Positions 1 through 12,300 of a stretch of 64,000 bases of DNA are shown piece after piece. The position numbers were made by a program, and so were the translations under genes. Under the pieces are notes generated by a model, which was not told the DNA's origin, made no database searches, and saw only the letters and a program-made list of their open reading frames with translations. Origin of the DNA: Asterias amurensis (lineage: Eukaryota > Echinodermata > Asteroidea > Forcipulatida > Asteriidae); assembly GCF_032118995.1 (NCBI RefSeq), contig NC_092651.1, positions 27,202,349-27,266,348 of the forward strand. Direction: 5' to 3'. Position 1 is the first letter of the stretch; every line of letters begins with the position of its first letter.

Positions 1-251
1 GCTGGAAGTACTCTTTCTAGAAATTCCAGGCTTGCACAAAATAAGTATTCTTTGGAAGGTAAAATGTTCATTCTTATATTTCTATGAATGTAATTATACT
101 TTTATAAAACCTTTAACGTTAATGTGGTTGTGTAGATACCATCTGGCTGTGGTAACTTTGAGCACCTTGTCTACTCTCCTAGGAATAATCCTATTGTGTT
201 TATTTTATTTAGTTGTCAAATAATTGTTATTTTAAAGAGAGCTATTCGAAC

Positions 252-350
252 CTTAAAGACACTGGGTACCTTTGGTAAGTGTCAAAGACAAGTCTTCTCA
301 TTTGGTGTATCTCAGCATTATGCATAACATAACAAACCTTTGGAAAAAGT
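252..350. mobile_element. Degenerate family 1 MITE fragment
   Basis: CTTAAAGACACTGGGTACC at the left, then GTCAAAGACAAGTCTTCTCA and TGGTGTATCTCAGCATTATGCATAA, as in complete copies read from one end. The other end is missing. Confidence 0.5.
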
Positions 351-969
351 TTCCCGCCTCGGTTTGCCCTTAGCAAATGTAACTCCATCGAGTCTCGAGA
401 CCGACGTAGTCATCACTACGTCACTGTAAAAAAAAATAATAAAAAAAATAACAATTATTTTGCTTTCTCAATATCCTTAGGCCTATGTCCAAATGTTCTC
501 GAATTTAGAGAAGAACATTATTCTATCAGTTTGAGGACAAAACATAACTAGTTATAGTAATCAAATGGTAGAACCCAGTGAACAAATTAAATACTGAATC
601 AACTTTGATGTTTTTCATAACTTGTCCTACATTCTATTGGTAAAGTATTTTTTAGAATTGTTTTAATATAAATAAATTTATTTGTCGAGTGTTTATAGTG
701 GAAATAAGATTTTCGAATTTATTACATTTTTGTCAAATCCGTTAAATACGTTTACTTTGATTGGACAGCTCGGAATGCATGTCCTCAATGAAGTGGGGAG
801 CTCAAAGTTGAACGGAAGTAGTTGAAGCACTTGACTTGTTTGTGCATAGCCTGAACATCTGACGTCACACTTCGAGGTTCGTGAATAACGCCAGAGAATA
901 GCCTCAAGCCTAGGTTGATCCCCGTTCATCTTCACTTTTCACCTACATTCATATGCAGACGACCGCCAG

Positions 970-1184
970 GGCCCAATTTTATAGAGCTGCTTAAGCAAAA
1001 AACAGCTTGCTTATTTTACACATGTTACTGGCAAAGATTTCATGGCATGTACATTGTTTGTGACTAATATTTAGCTTAGCATAACAATTGAGCGGAGTCT
1101 TAGCCGGTAATCTGATTTTACAAAGCAAAGATTTTTTTGCTTAAGCAATTTTCTTTTGCTAAAGCAGCTCTATGAAATTGGGCC
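970..1184. mobile_element. MITE with ends GGCCCAATTTTATAGAGC
   Basis: Inverted ends GGCCCAATTTTATAGAGCTG / CAGCTCTATGAAATTGGGCC followed by a mirrored TTAAGCAAAA core. Diverged copies of the same ends appear near 27282 and 28590. Confidence 0.65.
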
Positions 1185-1330
1185 AAGGGCAGCTGCAGAA
1201 CGTCACCTCCGACCAGTCACCACAATCCAATGCAATCCCAGTATACAATGAAAATAACTGGTTCCATAAAGTAATTATTACGCGGATAAAGACAGGGCAC
1301 CATTATAGGTGTGTTCACTGCAGTGCACTG

Positions 1331-1475
1331 GTGGGTGCGTTAGTTTAGCTTCCCTGGGTAGCGGCGATTTTTTTCCGAGGACGAACGTATGTAATTATAT
1401 GCACACGTTCGTCATGGAAAAAGAAAACGCCAAACACCGGGGTCGACCTCAGGGAAGCTAAACGAACGCACCCAC
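1331..1475. mobile_element. MITE with ends GTGGGTGCGTT...AACGCACCCAC
   Basis: The ends GGGTGCGTTAGTTTAGCTTC and GAAGCTAAACGAACGCACCC are inverted, with CCTGGGT / ACCTCAGG and ACGAACGTATG / CACACGTTCGT inside. The same family is present at 36774, 39840 and 42905. Confidence 0.7.
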
Positions 1476-1498
1476 TGTAACAGTGCTTCCATGCGTCT

Positions 1499-1880
1499 TT
1501 AAAGGGAAGGTACACGTTTGGAAATAACTCAAAACATATATTAACTTAAAAACTGACTTGGTAACGGGCATTGGAGAGCTGTTGATAATATAAAACATTG
1601 TGGGAAACAACTCCCTCTGGAGTAACGTAGTTTTGAGAAAGAGTCAATTTATCACTAAAATAATAAAAGACGTCTAGCTAGAAGTATTTTATTTCTATCG
1701 GAAAGCACACAAATTCGTCAATCGTCAAACATGGGTGTTTTTTCTTTCATCACTTTCTCGCATCTTCGATGACCAATTGAGCCCAAATTTTTTCAGGCTT
1801 GTTATTTTGTGCTTTTGGTGTGATACACCAGGTGAGAACACTGGTCTTTGACAATTACCAAACGTGTACAGTGCCTTTAA
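1499..1880. mobile_element. TTAA-flanked MITE (family 3, ends AGGGAAGGTACACG)
   Basis: TTAA at 1499-1502 and 1877-1880. The ends AGGGAAGGTACACGTTTGG and CCAAACGTGTACAGTGCCT are inverted. The interior shares TGATACACCAGGTGAGAAC-type sequence with family 1. Confidence 0.7.
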
Positions 1881-2374
1881 ATGGTCTTTAGTATGAGTTT
1901 AGAAACTAATGGCAATTTGGTAAGAAGTACAAAAGCTGTACAGTTGGTAATAGAAATGTAATTAAAAAAACGTTTACTTGGTAGTACGGCTGTGATGGAC
2001 ACAGATATCACTTGTTATCCAACAGAATTTGTAAAACTGCGACGTTTTGTAGTATGGACAATCCTTTGTTCTGAACACTTAAAGGAAAATCATATTCTAC
2101 AGCGTGTGCAAGTCCCTACACATCATTTAAACATGTTTTTGCTCTCAGTTGTAAAACACAAAGACAGATGGACGATATTTAAGAAGTACGGACGTGCTTT
2201 TAGAAGGATAGTCTGTGGTAATCTTTAGGTAGGAACTGTCTACTTGTGGGGTAGCTTTGACGATGTGGGATGCACCGACATTGCTTTAAGTATTGTATGA
2301 ACGATCAAAGAAACAAAGTTGATCTACACACGTAAAAATCATTCCTTCCATTCGTTCGGCTCGACGTCTGGCAA
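1881..2374. other. Intergenic DNA, nothing recognised
   Basis: A 78-codon open frame at 1992-2228 has no recognisable motif and no splice context. I see nothing else here. The same is true of 351-969 apart from a short ACTTCGAGGTTCGTGA block (866-884) that recurs near 50250. Confidence 0.4.
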
Positions 2375-2754
2375 TTAAAGGAACACGTTGCCTTGGATCG
2401 GTCGAGTTGGTCTTTGAATAGCGTTATGTAACCGCTTGTTGTAAAATGCACATGGTTAGAAAAATATTATAAAAGTAGAATACAATGATCTACACAAATA
2501 TGCCTCGAAATTGCGTGGTTTTCTTTTTACCTCGTCAACTAACGCGGTCGGCCGTTTATGGGAGTCAAAATAAATGGCCGACCGTGATAGTTCGCGACGT
2601 AAAAGGAAAACCATGCAATTTTGAGTGATACTTGTGTGGATCATTATATTCTACTTTTAAAACATGTTTCTCACCATATGCATTTTACAACGAACGGTTA
2701 CAGAACGCTTTTCAAAGACCAACTCGACCGATCTAAGGCAACGTGTTCCTTTAA
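2375..2754. mobile_element. TTAA-flanked full-length fold-back MITE (family 2), copy 1
   Basis: TTAA on both sides. The ends AGGAACACGTTGCCTTGGAT and ATCTAAGGCAACGTGTTCCT are inverted, and the inversion continues inward (GTCGAGTTGGTC / GACCAACTCGAC, then TACAATGATC / GATCATTATA) so that most of the 380 bp folds on itself. A second copy is at 15965. Confidence 0.75.
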
Positions 2755-2766
2755 GGTTTAAATTTG

Positions 2767-2806
2767 TTGTTGTGTGTGTGTGTGTGTGTGTGGGGGGGGG
2801 GGGGGG
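2767..2806. repeat. GT then G-run microsatellite
   Basis: About ten GT pairs followed by a run of 14 G. Another G run of 14 is at 4474-4487. Confidence 0.9.
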
Positions 2807-2995
2807 TGGCAAATCGAAAGAACTAAAATTACTACATAAAAAAGGTGAACCTCGTATTTAAGAACTGAGGATAACACGCAAGTTGCGATGTAAGACGGCC
2901 TTACATCGATGTCCTTAAATTCAACCCCTTAATTTGTCAACATGTTTGTGCTACACGACTTGCCTTATCCTATATAGCAGCATAACCAGTTAAAC

Positions 2996-3042
2996 GTAAT
3001 ATAAAGTATCGGTGTACCGTCGGAATACTGAGCAGACGAGTC
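2996..3042 (+). promoter_or_regulatory. Conserved 5' block ahead of gene A start, with TATAAAG
   Basis: TATAAAG at 3000-3006 lies about 40 bases before the start codon. The stretch AAGTATCGGTGTACCGTCGG, continuing to the ATG, is almost identical to the stretch before gene B (23750-23791). It may be core promoter plus a short 5' UTR. In gene B the corresponding bases read TATAGAAAG, so the TATA role is tentative. Confidence 0.35.
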
Positions 3043-3366
3043 ATGGATACCATACGGGGAGGTTGGTACGTTTTACCCGTACTCATGCTAGCGATATCAT
3101 CGTTCATGACAATATCATCCCGTCATACGTCTATAGCTCCTTGGTGTGTTATGATTGATTATGTATTAGTGGGTTTTGAAGACGCAGTCAATCAGACTAA
3201 GACGCAGAAATTATGTCACAATGCTTGCAAAGACTCGGGTTGGTGTGAATCTTCAAACTACAACATGGCATCAGGTCAGTGTCAGCTCCTTAACGCTTCA
3301 CACTATGATGACTCTGGACGCTTGGTGTCAAGTAAAGGCTGGGTGTACTCCTTCACCTGTACCAAG
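3043..3366 (+). CDS. Gene A exon 1: signal peptide and PAN/apple-like domain
   Basis: Codes for residues 1-108 and ends in phase 0 at ACCAAG|GTAAGT. It holds the hydrophobic leader (LPVLMLAISS) and the whole six-cysteine PAN-like domain. An N-glycosylation sequon (NAS) is at residue 84. The exon has exactly the same length (324 nt) as exon 1 of gene B. Confidence 0.85.
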
Positions 3367-6300
3367 GTAAGTTATGATTATTTTATTGTTTGATGTTTAA
3401 GTAAAATGTTTCCAGCCTTTTTTGGGGGAAAGCCTGACCCAATTTGAGATTCAATCTTTGTAATAATAACTGGTTAACAACCGTTGTGATGTTGTTTAAT
3501 ACTTTTTGGGGTTGAACAAAGAATGGACTAAAGTGGGATTCGAACCAACGACCTCCGGATTAACGTGCACGTTAATCCGGAGGTCGTTGGTTCGAATCCC
3601 ACTCTAGTCCATTCTTTGTTCAACCCCAAAAATCATTTACAAATTTTTGTTTAATACTGTTAATATTGTGTACTTTTGTACGGGTGCAGAAGCCCACGGC
3701 AGCATGCGGTACGCTGGAAAAGCGTAGACCGTGCAAATCTTGCGCGTATTCATCCATTTTGTTTGACCACTTTTGTCCCACGTACATTGCTTTCTTAAAT
3801 AAATAGTCATAAACACCTCAGACAGTTTCGCTATTACTGTTGGTGTAGAGCGCGTCACGTGGGTGTGTATAAACCTTTGTTTATGACCGGTAAAAAGTGT
3901 TAATTCATGGGCGTGACACGCGACCTTGCACGTGTTCTTTTAAGACAGTTTCTTCATTCATGTTGGTCGAGAGCAACGGCTGAAACAGTTGTGTCTCATC
4001 ACGCAAAACGCGCGACGCGCACAGCATTCCCTTATAAGGAGTTGTTTACCCGAGGTCGGCAGAGGGCTTTACCATTTCATAGCTGGAGGGGTGTTGTGTT
4101 GAAAGAAATCATTTAACAATTATAATTTTTGCATTTATTTTACTTCTTGACCAAAAAGTGATAATGTTTATGAATGGGAATCAAAGTGTGTTGATTCGGT
4201 TTTGAACTAGTGATTTAACCCCGCCTAGGCCTGGTTCTTTATATTTTACCTCGACTTCGTATCGGTAAAATTATCAAGAACCAGGCCTCTTTGGGATTAA
4301 ACCACTAGTTGAAATCCTCTTCACCACACATTGATTCCCTTATAAATGTAACAGCAGAGTCAGTCACCAAAAATGGAAAGCAGGCGGGTATTTTTAGTAC
4401 CCGGGCAAGTTACAATCGAAAACCGTAGCAGTGGGTATGTAAATACATGCACCTTAGACATTAGTATCGAAGAGGGGGGGGGGGGGGCTAAGCTAAAACT
4501 GACCCCAATTCAGATTTCATTAAATTATTTGTTGCTATGTTAGATTTTTTTCCCCAAACATTAAAAAAAATAGATCTTTTTGAGTGAATTGTATTTCAAA
4601 AAGTATCACCCGCTCTCATAAAAACAAGTTTAACTTTTACTTTTAATGGTCAGGAACCATGATTTTTTTTGTTACATTTCTTATAAAACACATAAGAATT
4701 GGTCACGTGATATATTGTATATAAAAACTAATTTTGAGCACTTTATTTCACTGCTACTAATAATTGGCGGAAAATGAAAGCTTCTCACTTTCTCGACCCC
4801 CATCAAAAACCCCAAAGTCTTATAAAACAAGCCAACCCAAATCAAGCCTAGCCAACCATCCCCCAGCCCACCCCCTTAAAACAAAAAGGGGATAAAAAAA
4901 TATAAAAAATATTGACAACTAGACATTCAAATATTGTGACCCATTTCGTTCATCTTGAATGCAGTTTCTTAGGTGATGCCCGGTAACGGCCAAAATCGGC
5001 AAACGAATGATTATTAAGGTTCTTTAAGGTAGTGGACACTATTGGTAATGTCTGAAAATAATTATTATCTTGATTACAAGTAATGGGGAGAGGTTAATTG
5101 TATAAACTGAAGTGCCATAGTTTTCAAGAAACATGTAATTTTCCACGAATGTGATTTCGAGACCTCAGATTTAGAACTTGAGGTCTCGAAATCAACGCAC
5201 ACAACTTCGTGTGAGAAGGGTTATTTTTCTATCTTCATTATCTCACAACTTCGATGACCGATTGAGCTCAAATTTGCACAGGTTTGTTATTTTATGCATA
5301 TGTTGAGATACACTAACTGTGAAGGCTAGTCTTTGACAATAACCAATAGTGTCCACTGCCTTTAAAGGCAAATATTAAACCTTTCCACAAACGAGTTTTT
5401 GAGATATCACAGAAAATCCGGAGCTTACATTTCAACGCAAGAAAGCACTTAGAGTAATTCACATTATGAGATGTGTTACGCGGTAACGCTTCTTAGATTC
5501 GATTTTTGGGGGAGAAAAACTGAAATATTTGTGCATCACCACATTACTGAAATGTTCAAAATGCTTTATACTAATGGAAGCTGCTGCAGGCTTTTAACAA
5601 GTGAGATTGATTACCAAATGTATTCCTTTTGAAAGCATGAGTGTGGAATCTGCATGCAAATTGTAACACAAAAGCATCAAATTATTATTTGTAATAATAA
5701 TACCGAAGTCTTACATTGCGCATGTATCTATCAACGAGGTACTCAAGGCGCTTAGTATACCTACTTTCCCAATAAGTATACCTACTTTCCCAATAAGTAT
5801 ACCTACTTTCCCAATAAGTATACCTACTTTCCCAATAAGTATACCTACTTTCCCAATAAGTATACCTACTTTCCCAATAAGTATACCTACTTTCCCAATA
5901 AGTATACCTACTTTCCCAATAAGTATACCTACTTTCCCAATAAGTATACATACTTTCCCAATAAGTATACCTACTTTCCCAATAAGTATACCTACTTTCC
6001 CAATAAGTATACCTACTTTCCCAATAAGTATACCTACTTTCCCAATAAGTATACCTACTTTCCCAATAAGTGTACCTACTTTCCCAATAAGTGTACCTTC
6101 TTTCCCAATAAGTACACCTACTTTCCCAATTTGTATACCTACTTTCCCAATAAGTATACCTACTTTCCCAATAAGTATACCTACTTTCCCAATAAGTATA
6201 CCTACTTTCCCAATAAGTATACATACTTTCCCAATAAGTATACCTACTTTCCCAATAAGTATACCTACTTTCCCAATAAGTATACCTACTTTCCCAATAA

Positions 6301-9300
6301 GTGTACCTACTTTCCCAAGAAGTATACATACTTTCCCAAGAAGTATACCTACTTTCCCAATAAGTATACATACTTTCCCAATAAGTATACCTACTTTCCC
6401 AATAAGTATACCTACTTTCCCAATAAGTATACCTACTTTCCCAATAAGTATACCTACTTTCCCAATAAGTATACCTACTTTCCCAATAAGTATACCTACT
6501 TTCCCAATAAGTATACCTACTTTCCCAATAAGTATACCTACTTTCCCAATAAGTATACCTACTTTCCCAATAAGTATACCTACTTTCCCAATAAGTATAC
6601 CTACTTTCCCAATAAGTATACCTACTTTCCCAATAAGTATACCTACTTTCCCAATAAGTATACCTACTTTCCCAATAAGTATACCTACTTTCCCAATAAG
6701 TATACCTACTTTCCCAATAAGTATACCTACTTTCCCAATAAGTATACCTACTTTCCCAATAAGTATACCTACTTTCCCAATAAGTATACCTACTTTCCCA
6801 ATAAGTATACCTACTTTCCCAATAAGTATACCTACTTTCCCAATAAGTATACCTACTTTCCCAATAAGTATACCTACTTTCCCAATAAGTATACCTACTT
6901 TCCCAATAAGTATACCTACTTTCCCAATAAGTATACCTACTTTCCCAATAAGTATACCTACTTTCCCAATAAGTATACCTACTTTCCCAATAAGTATACC
7001 TACTTTCCCAATAAGTATACCTACTTTCCCAATAAGTATACCTACTTTCCCAATAAGTATACCTACTTTCCCAATAAGTATACCTACTTTCCCAATAAGT
7101 ATACCTACTTTCCCAATAAGTATACCTACTTTCCCAATAAGTATACCTACTTTCCCAATAAGTATACCTACTTTCCCAATAAGTATACCTACTTTCCCAA
7201 TAAGTATACCTACTTTCCCAATAAGTATACCTACTTTCCCAATAAGTATACATACTTTCCCAATAAGTATACCTACTTTCCTAATAAGTATACACACTTT
7301 CCCAATAAGTATACCTACTTTCCCAATAAGTATACATACTTCCCCAATAAGTATACCTACTTTCCCAATAAGTATACATACTTTCCCAATAAGTATACAT
7401 ACTTTCCCAATAAGTATACCTACTTTCCCAATAAGTATACCTACTTTCCCAATAAGTATACCTACTTTCCCAATAAGTATACCTACTTTCCCAATAAGTG
7501 TACCTACTTTCCCAATAAGTGTACCTTCTTTCCCAATAAGTACACCTACTTTCCCAATTTGTATACCTACTTTCCCAATAAGTATACCTACTTTCCCAAT
7601 AAGTATACCTACTTTCCCAATAAGTATACCTACTTTCCCAATAAGTATACCTACTTTCCCAATAAGTATACCTACTTTCCCAATAAGTATACCTACTTTC
7701 CCAATAAGTATACCTACTTTCCCAATAAGTATACCTACTTTCCCAATAAGTATACATACTTTCCCAATAAGTATACCTACTTTCCCAATAAGTGTACCTA
7801 CTTTCCCAATAAGTATACCTACTTTCCCAATAAGTATACCTACTTTCCCAATAAGTGTACCTACTTTCCCAAGAAGTATACATACTTTCCCAAGAAGTAT
7901 ACCTACTTTCCCAATAAGTATACATACTTTCCCAATAAGTATACCTATTTTCCCAATAAGTGTACCTACTTTCCCAATAAGTGTACCTACTTTCCCAATA
8001 AGTATACATACTTTCCCAATAAGTATACCTACTTTCCCAATAAGTATACCTACTTTCCCAATAAGTATACCTACTTTCCCAGTAAGTATACCTACTTTCC
8101 CAATAAGTATACCTACTTTCCCAATAAGTATACATACTTTCCCAATAAGTATACCTACTTTCCCAATAAGTATACTTTCCCAATAAGTATACCTACTTTC
8201 CCAATAAGTGTACCTACTTTCCCAATAAGTGTACCTACTTTCCCAATAAGTATACATACTTTCCCAAGAAGTATACCTACTTTCCCAATAAGTATACCTA
8301 CTTTCCCAATAAGTATACCTACTTTCCCAATAAGTATACCTACTTTCCCAATAAGTATACCTACTTTCCCAATAAGTATACCTACTTTCCCAATAAGTAT
8401 ACATACTTTCCCAATAAGTATACCTACTTTCCCAATAAGTGTACCTACTTTCCCAATAAGTATACCTACTTTCCCAATAAGTATACCTACTTTCCCAATA
8501 AGTGTACCTACTTTCCCAAGAAGTATACATACTTTCCCAATAAGTATACCTACTTTCCCAAGAAGTATACATACTTTCCCAATAAGTATACCTACTTTCC
8601 CAATAAGTATACCTACTTTCCCAATAAGTATACCTACTTTCCCAATAAGTATACCTACTTTCCCAATAAGTATACCTACTTTCCCAATAAGTATACCTAC
8701 TTTCCCAATAAGTATACCTACTTTCCCAATAAGTATACCTACTTTCCCAATAAGTATACCTACTTTCCCAATAAGTATACATACTTTCCCAATAAGTATA
8801 CCTACTTTACCAATAAGTATACTTTCCCAATAAGTATACCTACTTTCCCAATAAGTGTACCTACTTTCCCAATAAGTGTACCTACTTTCCCAATAAGTAT
8901 ACCTACTTTCCCAATAAGTATACCTACTTTCCCAATAAGTATACCTACTTTCCCAATAAGTATACCTACTTTCCCAATAAGTATACCTACTTTCCCAATA
9001 AGTATACCTACTTTCCCAATAAGTATACATACTTTCCCAATAAGTATACCTACTTTCCCAATAAGTATACTTTCCCAATAAGTATACCTACTTTCCCAAT
9101 AAGTGTACCTACTTTCCCAATAAGTGTACCTACTTTCCCAATAAGTATACATACTTTCCCAAGAAGTATACCTACTTTCCCAATAAGTATACATACTTTC
9201 CCAATAAGTATACCTACTTTACCAATAAGTATACTTTCCCAATAAGTATACCTACTTTCCTAATAAGTGTACCTACTTTCCCAATAAGTGTACCTTCTTT

Positions 9301-12300
9301 CCCAATAAGTATACCTACTTTCCCAATAAGTATACCTACTTTCCCAATAAGTATACCTACTTTCCCAATAAGTATACCTACTTTCCCAATAAGTATACAC
9401 ACTTTCCCAATAAGTATACCTACTTTCCCAATAAGTATACATACTTCCCCAATAAGTATACCTGCTTTCCCAATAAGTATACATACTTTCCCAATAAGTG
9501 TACCTACTTTCCCGATAAGTATACCTTATTTCCCAATAAAGTTGGTCTTCAGCTTATTTATAGCAGCTGTTTCTATGGAAATTAAACAAAAAGGATGTGA
9601 CATTTGCTGCATGGTATCACTTGTGGTTGTTACTTACGTCCTTGTATTACGTCATAAGAAATGAATTGTTTGACTCGAGATTAATCATTCAAAACGTGCT
9701 TATACAATTATTGTAGGTGCTTGACAATATGCTAAGTAGGTATGTTTTAAGTAGAAATTCAAAGGCTGGATGGGTTTCGATGTCGCCTTTTGTTATTGTG
9801 ATTTTGTTTTCTTTTTAACGTGGTCAGGATCTAAATGAATTGTATACAATTATTTTCATATAGCACGCAATGCATTGTGCGTCACATATTATAAAGAGTC
9901 GAATAATTTATGTTGACGAGCGGTGATATTATTTTTCTATTGAAATGTCCAATTACAGAGCAGCGCAGTTTTTTTTTTCGAGCGCTGGTAACAATAGAAT
10001 CGAATTATATCCGGCCACCGGTTTCTTGACTGGAGCTGACTATACTGCATTGTTTTGTTATTACACAATTTGTTAGGTAATTGTTCAAGGACTTTTTACA
10101 GTGCTGTTATAAAATAATATTCCCTTGAAAAATATCAACCCAGTATTTGCCATTGTTCGTCCAATAGACCGGTTGCGTGAGCTCCCTTTGTGTCCCTTTA
10201 CTAATAATGTAACTTTTCTATCCTCGCGAGCGCCGAGGACGATCAGTTAATAACAACACATAGGGCCTACTCTTGTTTAACTGTGAAACCCAATTATAAA
10301 GGACCTTTCAAGGTTTACAAGGTGATTCAACGTAAACAACCAACCCTACCAGAATCAACGAGCAACCATTATATTTTGTCGATACTCGCCAGTAATTGTG
10401 TTGTTTAATACAAAATCGGGATGAATGACTTTACATCTTCCGTACCAAGAACGCAACAATTGTTATCACTGTTTTGCTGTGGACACAAGTGTCAAGAACA
10501 GGATTCTAACCCACAATAATATGACAACATTACAATACGGGTTTGAGCTTAGTGCACAGCACCACTCTGCCATGACACTGAACTTACGTTCTTATCTCTT
10601 TTAAAATAATGGGAATCATAACAGTATTTTAACGGCAACCTATCTATAATGTTATTATTCTTTTCTTTAAATGATTAACAGCCTACAAGTCCTGCTGGAC
10701 AAGAAAATCCAGACTACGCGTGTTTGAACATGACAAGCAATAATCAAGGTAAAGGGATTGACGCATGTGTTAACTGATTTAGTATCAATAGGCCTTAGGT
10801 TCATTTTGCTCTGGTTGATAATAGAGCAATCTATTCAATTCACATGAAGCAATATTCACAGAAACGTAAAAAAAATAAATAAAAAAACATCCGTTTTCAA
10901 ATCATTTTCTCGAGGATAAATATTTACAGCTAAAAGAAGTGTTCACATTGATGTGCTCCTTTTTGGAAATGCAGTATTGGCAATTAGCCAATTAATTTGT
11001 TTATCTCGTGTTAAACAATGTTAAACAATTTAATTATGTTAATTTGTAATATTGTTTTTTTCTTGTTTTTTTTTCTTGTAAAGCGCTTCGAGGCTTTTTG
11101 TGTGAAGCGCTTTATACAAACTGTGTATTATTATAATAATTATTATTATTATTATTAATCTCCTCTGTAGCGTCTCTTTTTTGATTGCTTCGGCACAACA
11201 AAGAAGTTGAAATAAGGAAGGGGTTGGTAGATGGTAAAGGCCTGTATGACCACAAGAGGCTGGAAACACGACGGTAAAACTCAATATTGGGAAGAGGGAG
11301 ACAATATAGTTCATTAGTGAACGGGGAGACTATTCTTTCATTCTCTTTTGTGTTTACATGTAACAAAGCAGCCATTTCACTCTATACTCCTTTCGTCACA
11401 GTCTCCGGGCGGTTCTATTTACGTCTCCGGGTAGCCTTTAGTCAAGGCGCACGCAGCACCCCCACATGTCAAGCACGCCGAGCGAGCGGCGGTCTTTTTT
11501 CGTGCGTGATATCTGGGGATGCCTCCGCCGCGTGCGCCTTGAGTTAAGGCTAGTCTCCGGGCGGGTTTACGTCCGTCTCCGGGCGGGTCTACGTCCGTCT
11601 CCGGGCGGGTCTACGTCCGTCTCCGGGCGGGTCTACGTCCGTCTCCGGGCGGCTCTACGTCCGTCTCCGGGCGGGTCTACGTCCGTCTCCGGGCGGCTCT
11701 ACGTCTGTTGTATACAGGCACATCCATCACAAGCCTCGGCTTTTAGGATGATGCCTTAATGTGCAAATGTGGAAATAAATGTTCTCTTGATTGATTGAAT
11801 GGTTTAGGAAAGAAAATGAAGACGTTGGAATGGGTTATTGAAATATAAATATCAAAGTGGCAAGTATAATTTGGGAATGTTGATTATAACACTTTAGCCT
11901 AAGGGAACAAAATGTGTTACACAAACTGTAGGAAAGTTTGAAGGAAGAATGTACTAGCGAGTAAATGGGCATTTTGTGAAGTACTGTATGAGAATTTCTA
12001 ATCATCAAAACTTGCGGTTTGAAGTTGTAATCAATTTTTGTCCTTCTATATTTCAAATAGCTGAGCTCAAGCTTTCTCCATATAGTATCAACAGAAGATA
12101 CAAATAAAAACACTGTGTTTAAAAATAATCTTGAAAAAGAGTTTGCCTGAATTGGTTTGTTTCCTTTTAAGGATAAACATGCGATGTTTCAAAAACTATT
12201 TGAAAATACTGACATTTCCGGGATACATGTAGTTATGTTGTCCCTTTACATCAATACTTCCATGTTGACTATGACTGTACTGAAATGTTGGCTATGGGTC

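Noticed and set aside
3530-3612. Complete tRNA gene
   Set aside because: Only the region from the anticodon side to the 3' end is present in each arm; D-arm and 5' acceptor strand are missing.
5685-9484. Very long open frames (up to about 1000 codons) of YTYFPNK or RYTYWES/GILIGKV heptads
   Set aside because: They are open on several frames of both strands because the 21-bp unit has no stops. There is no start context, splice support or non-repeat domain.
5754-9539. CRISPR-like repeat array
   Set aside because: Units are contiguous with no unique spacers, and the sequence is eukaryotic.
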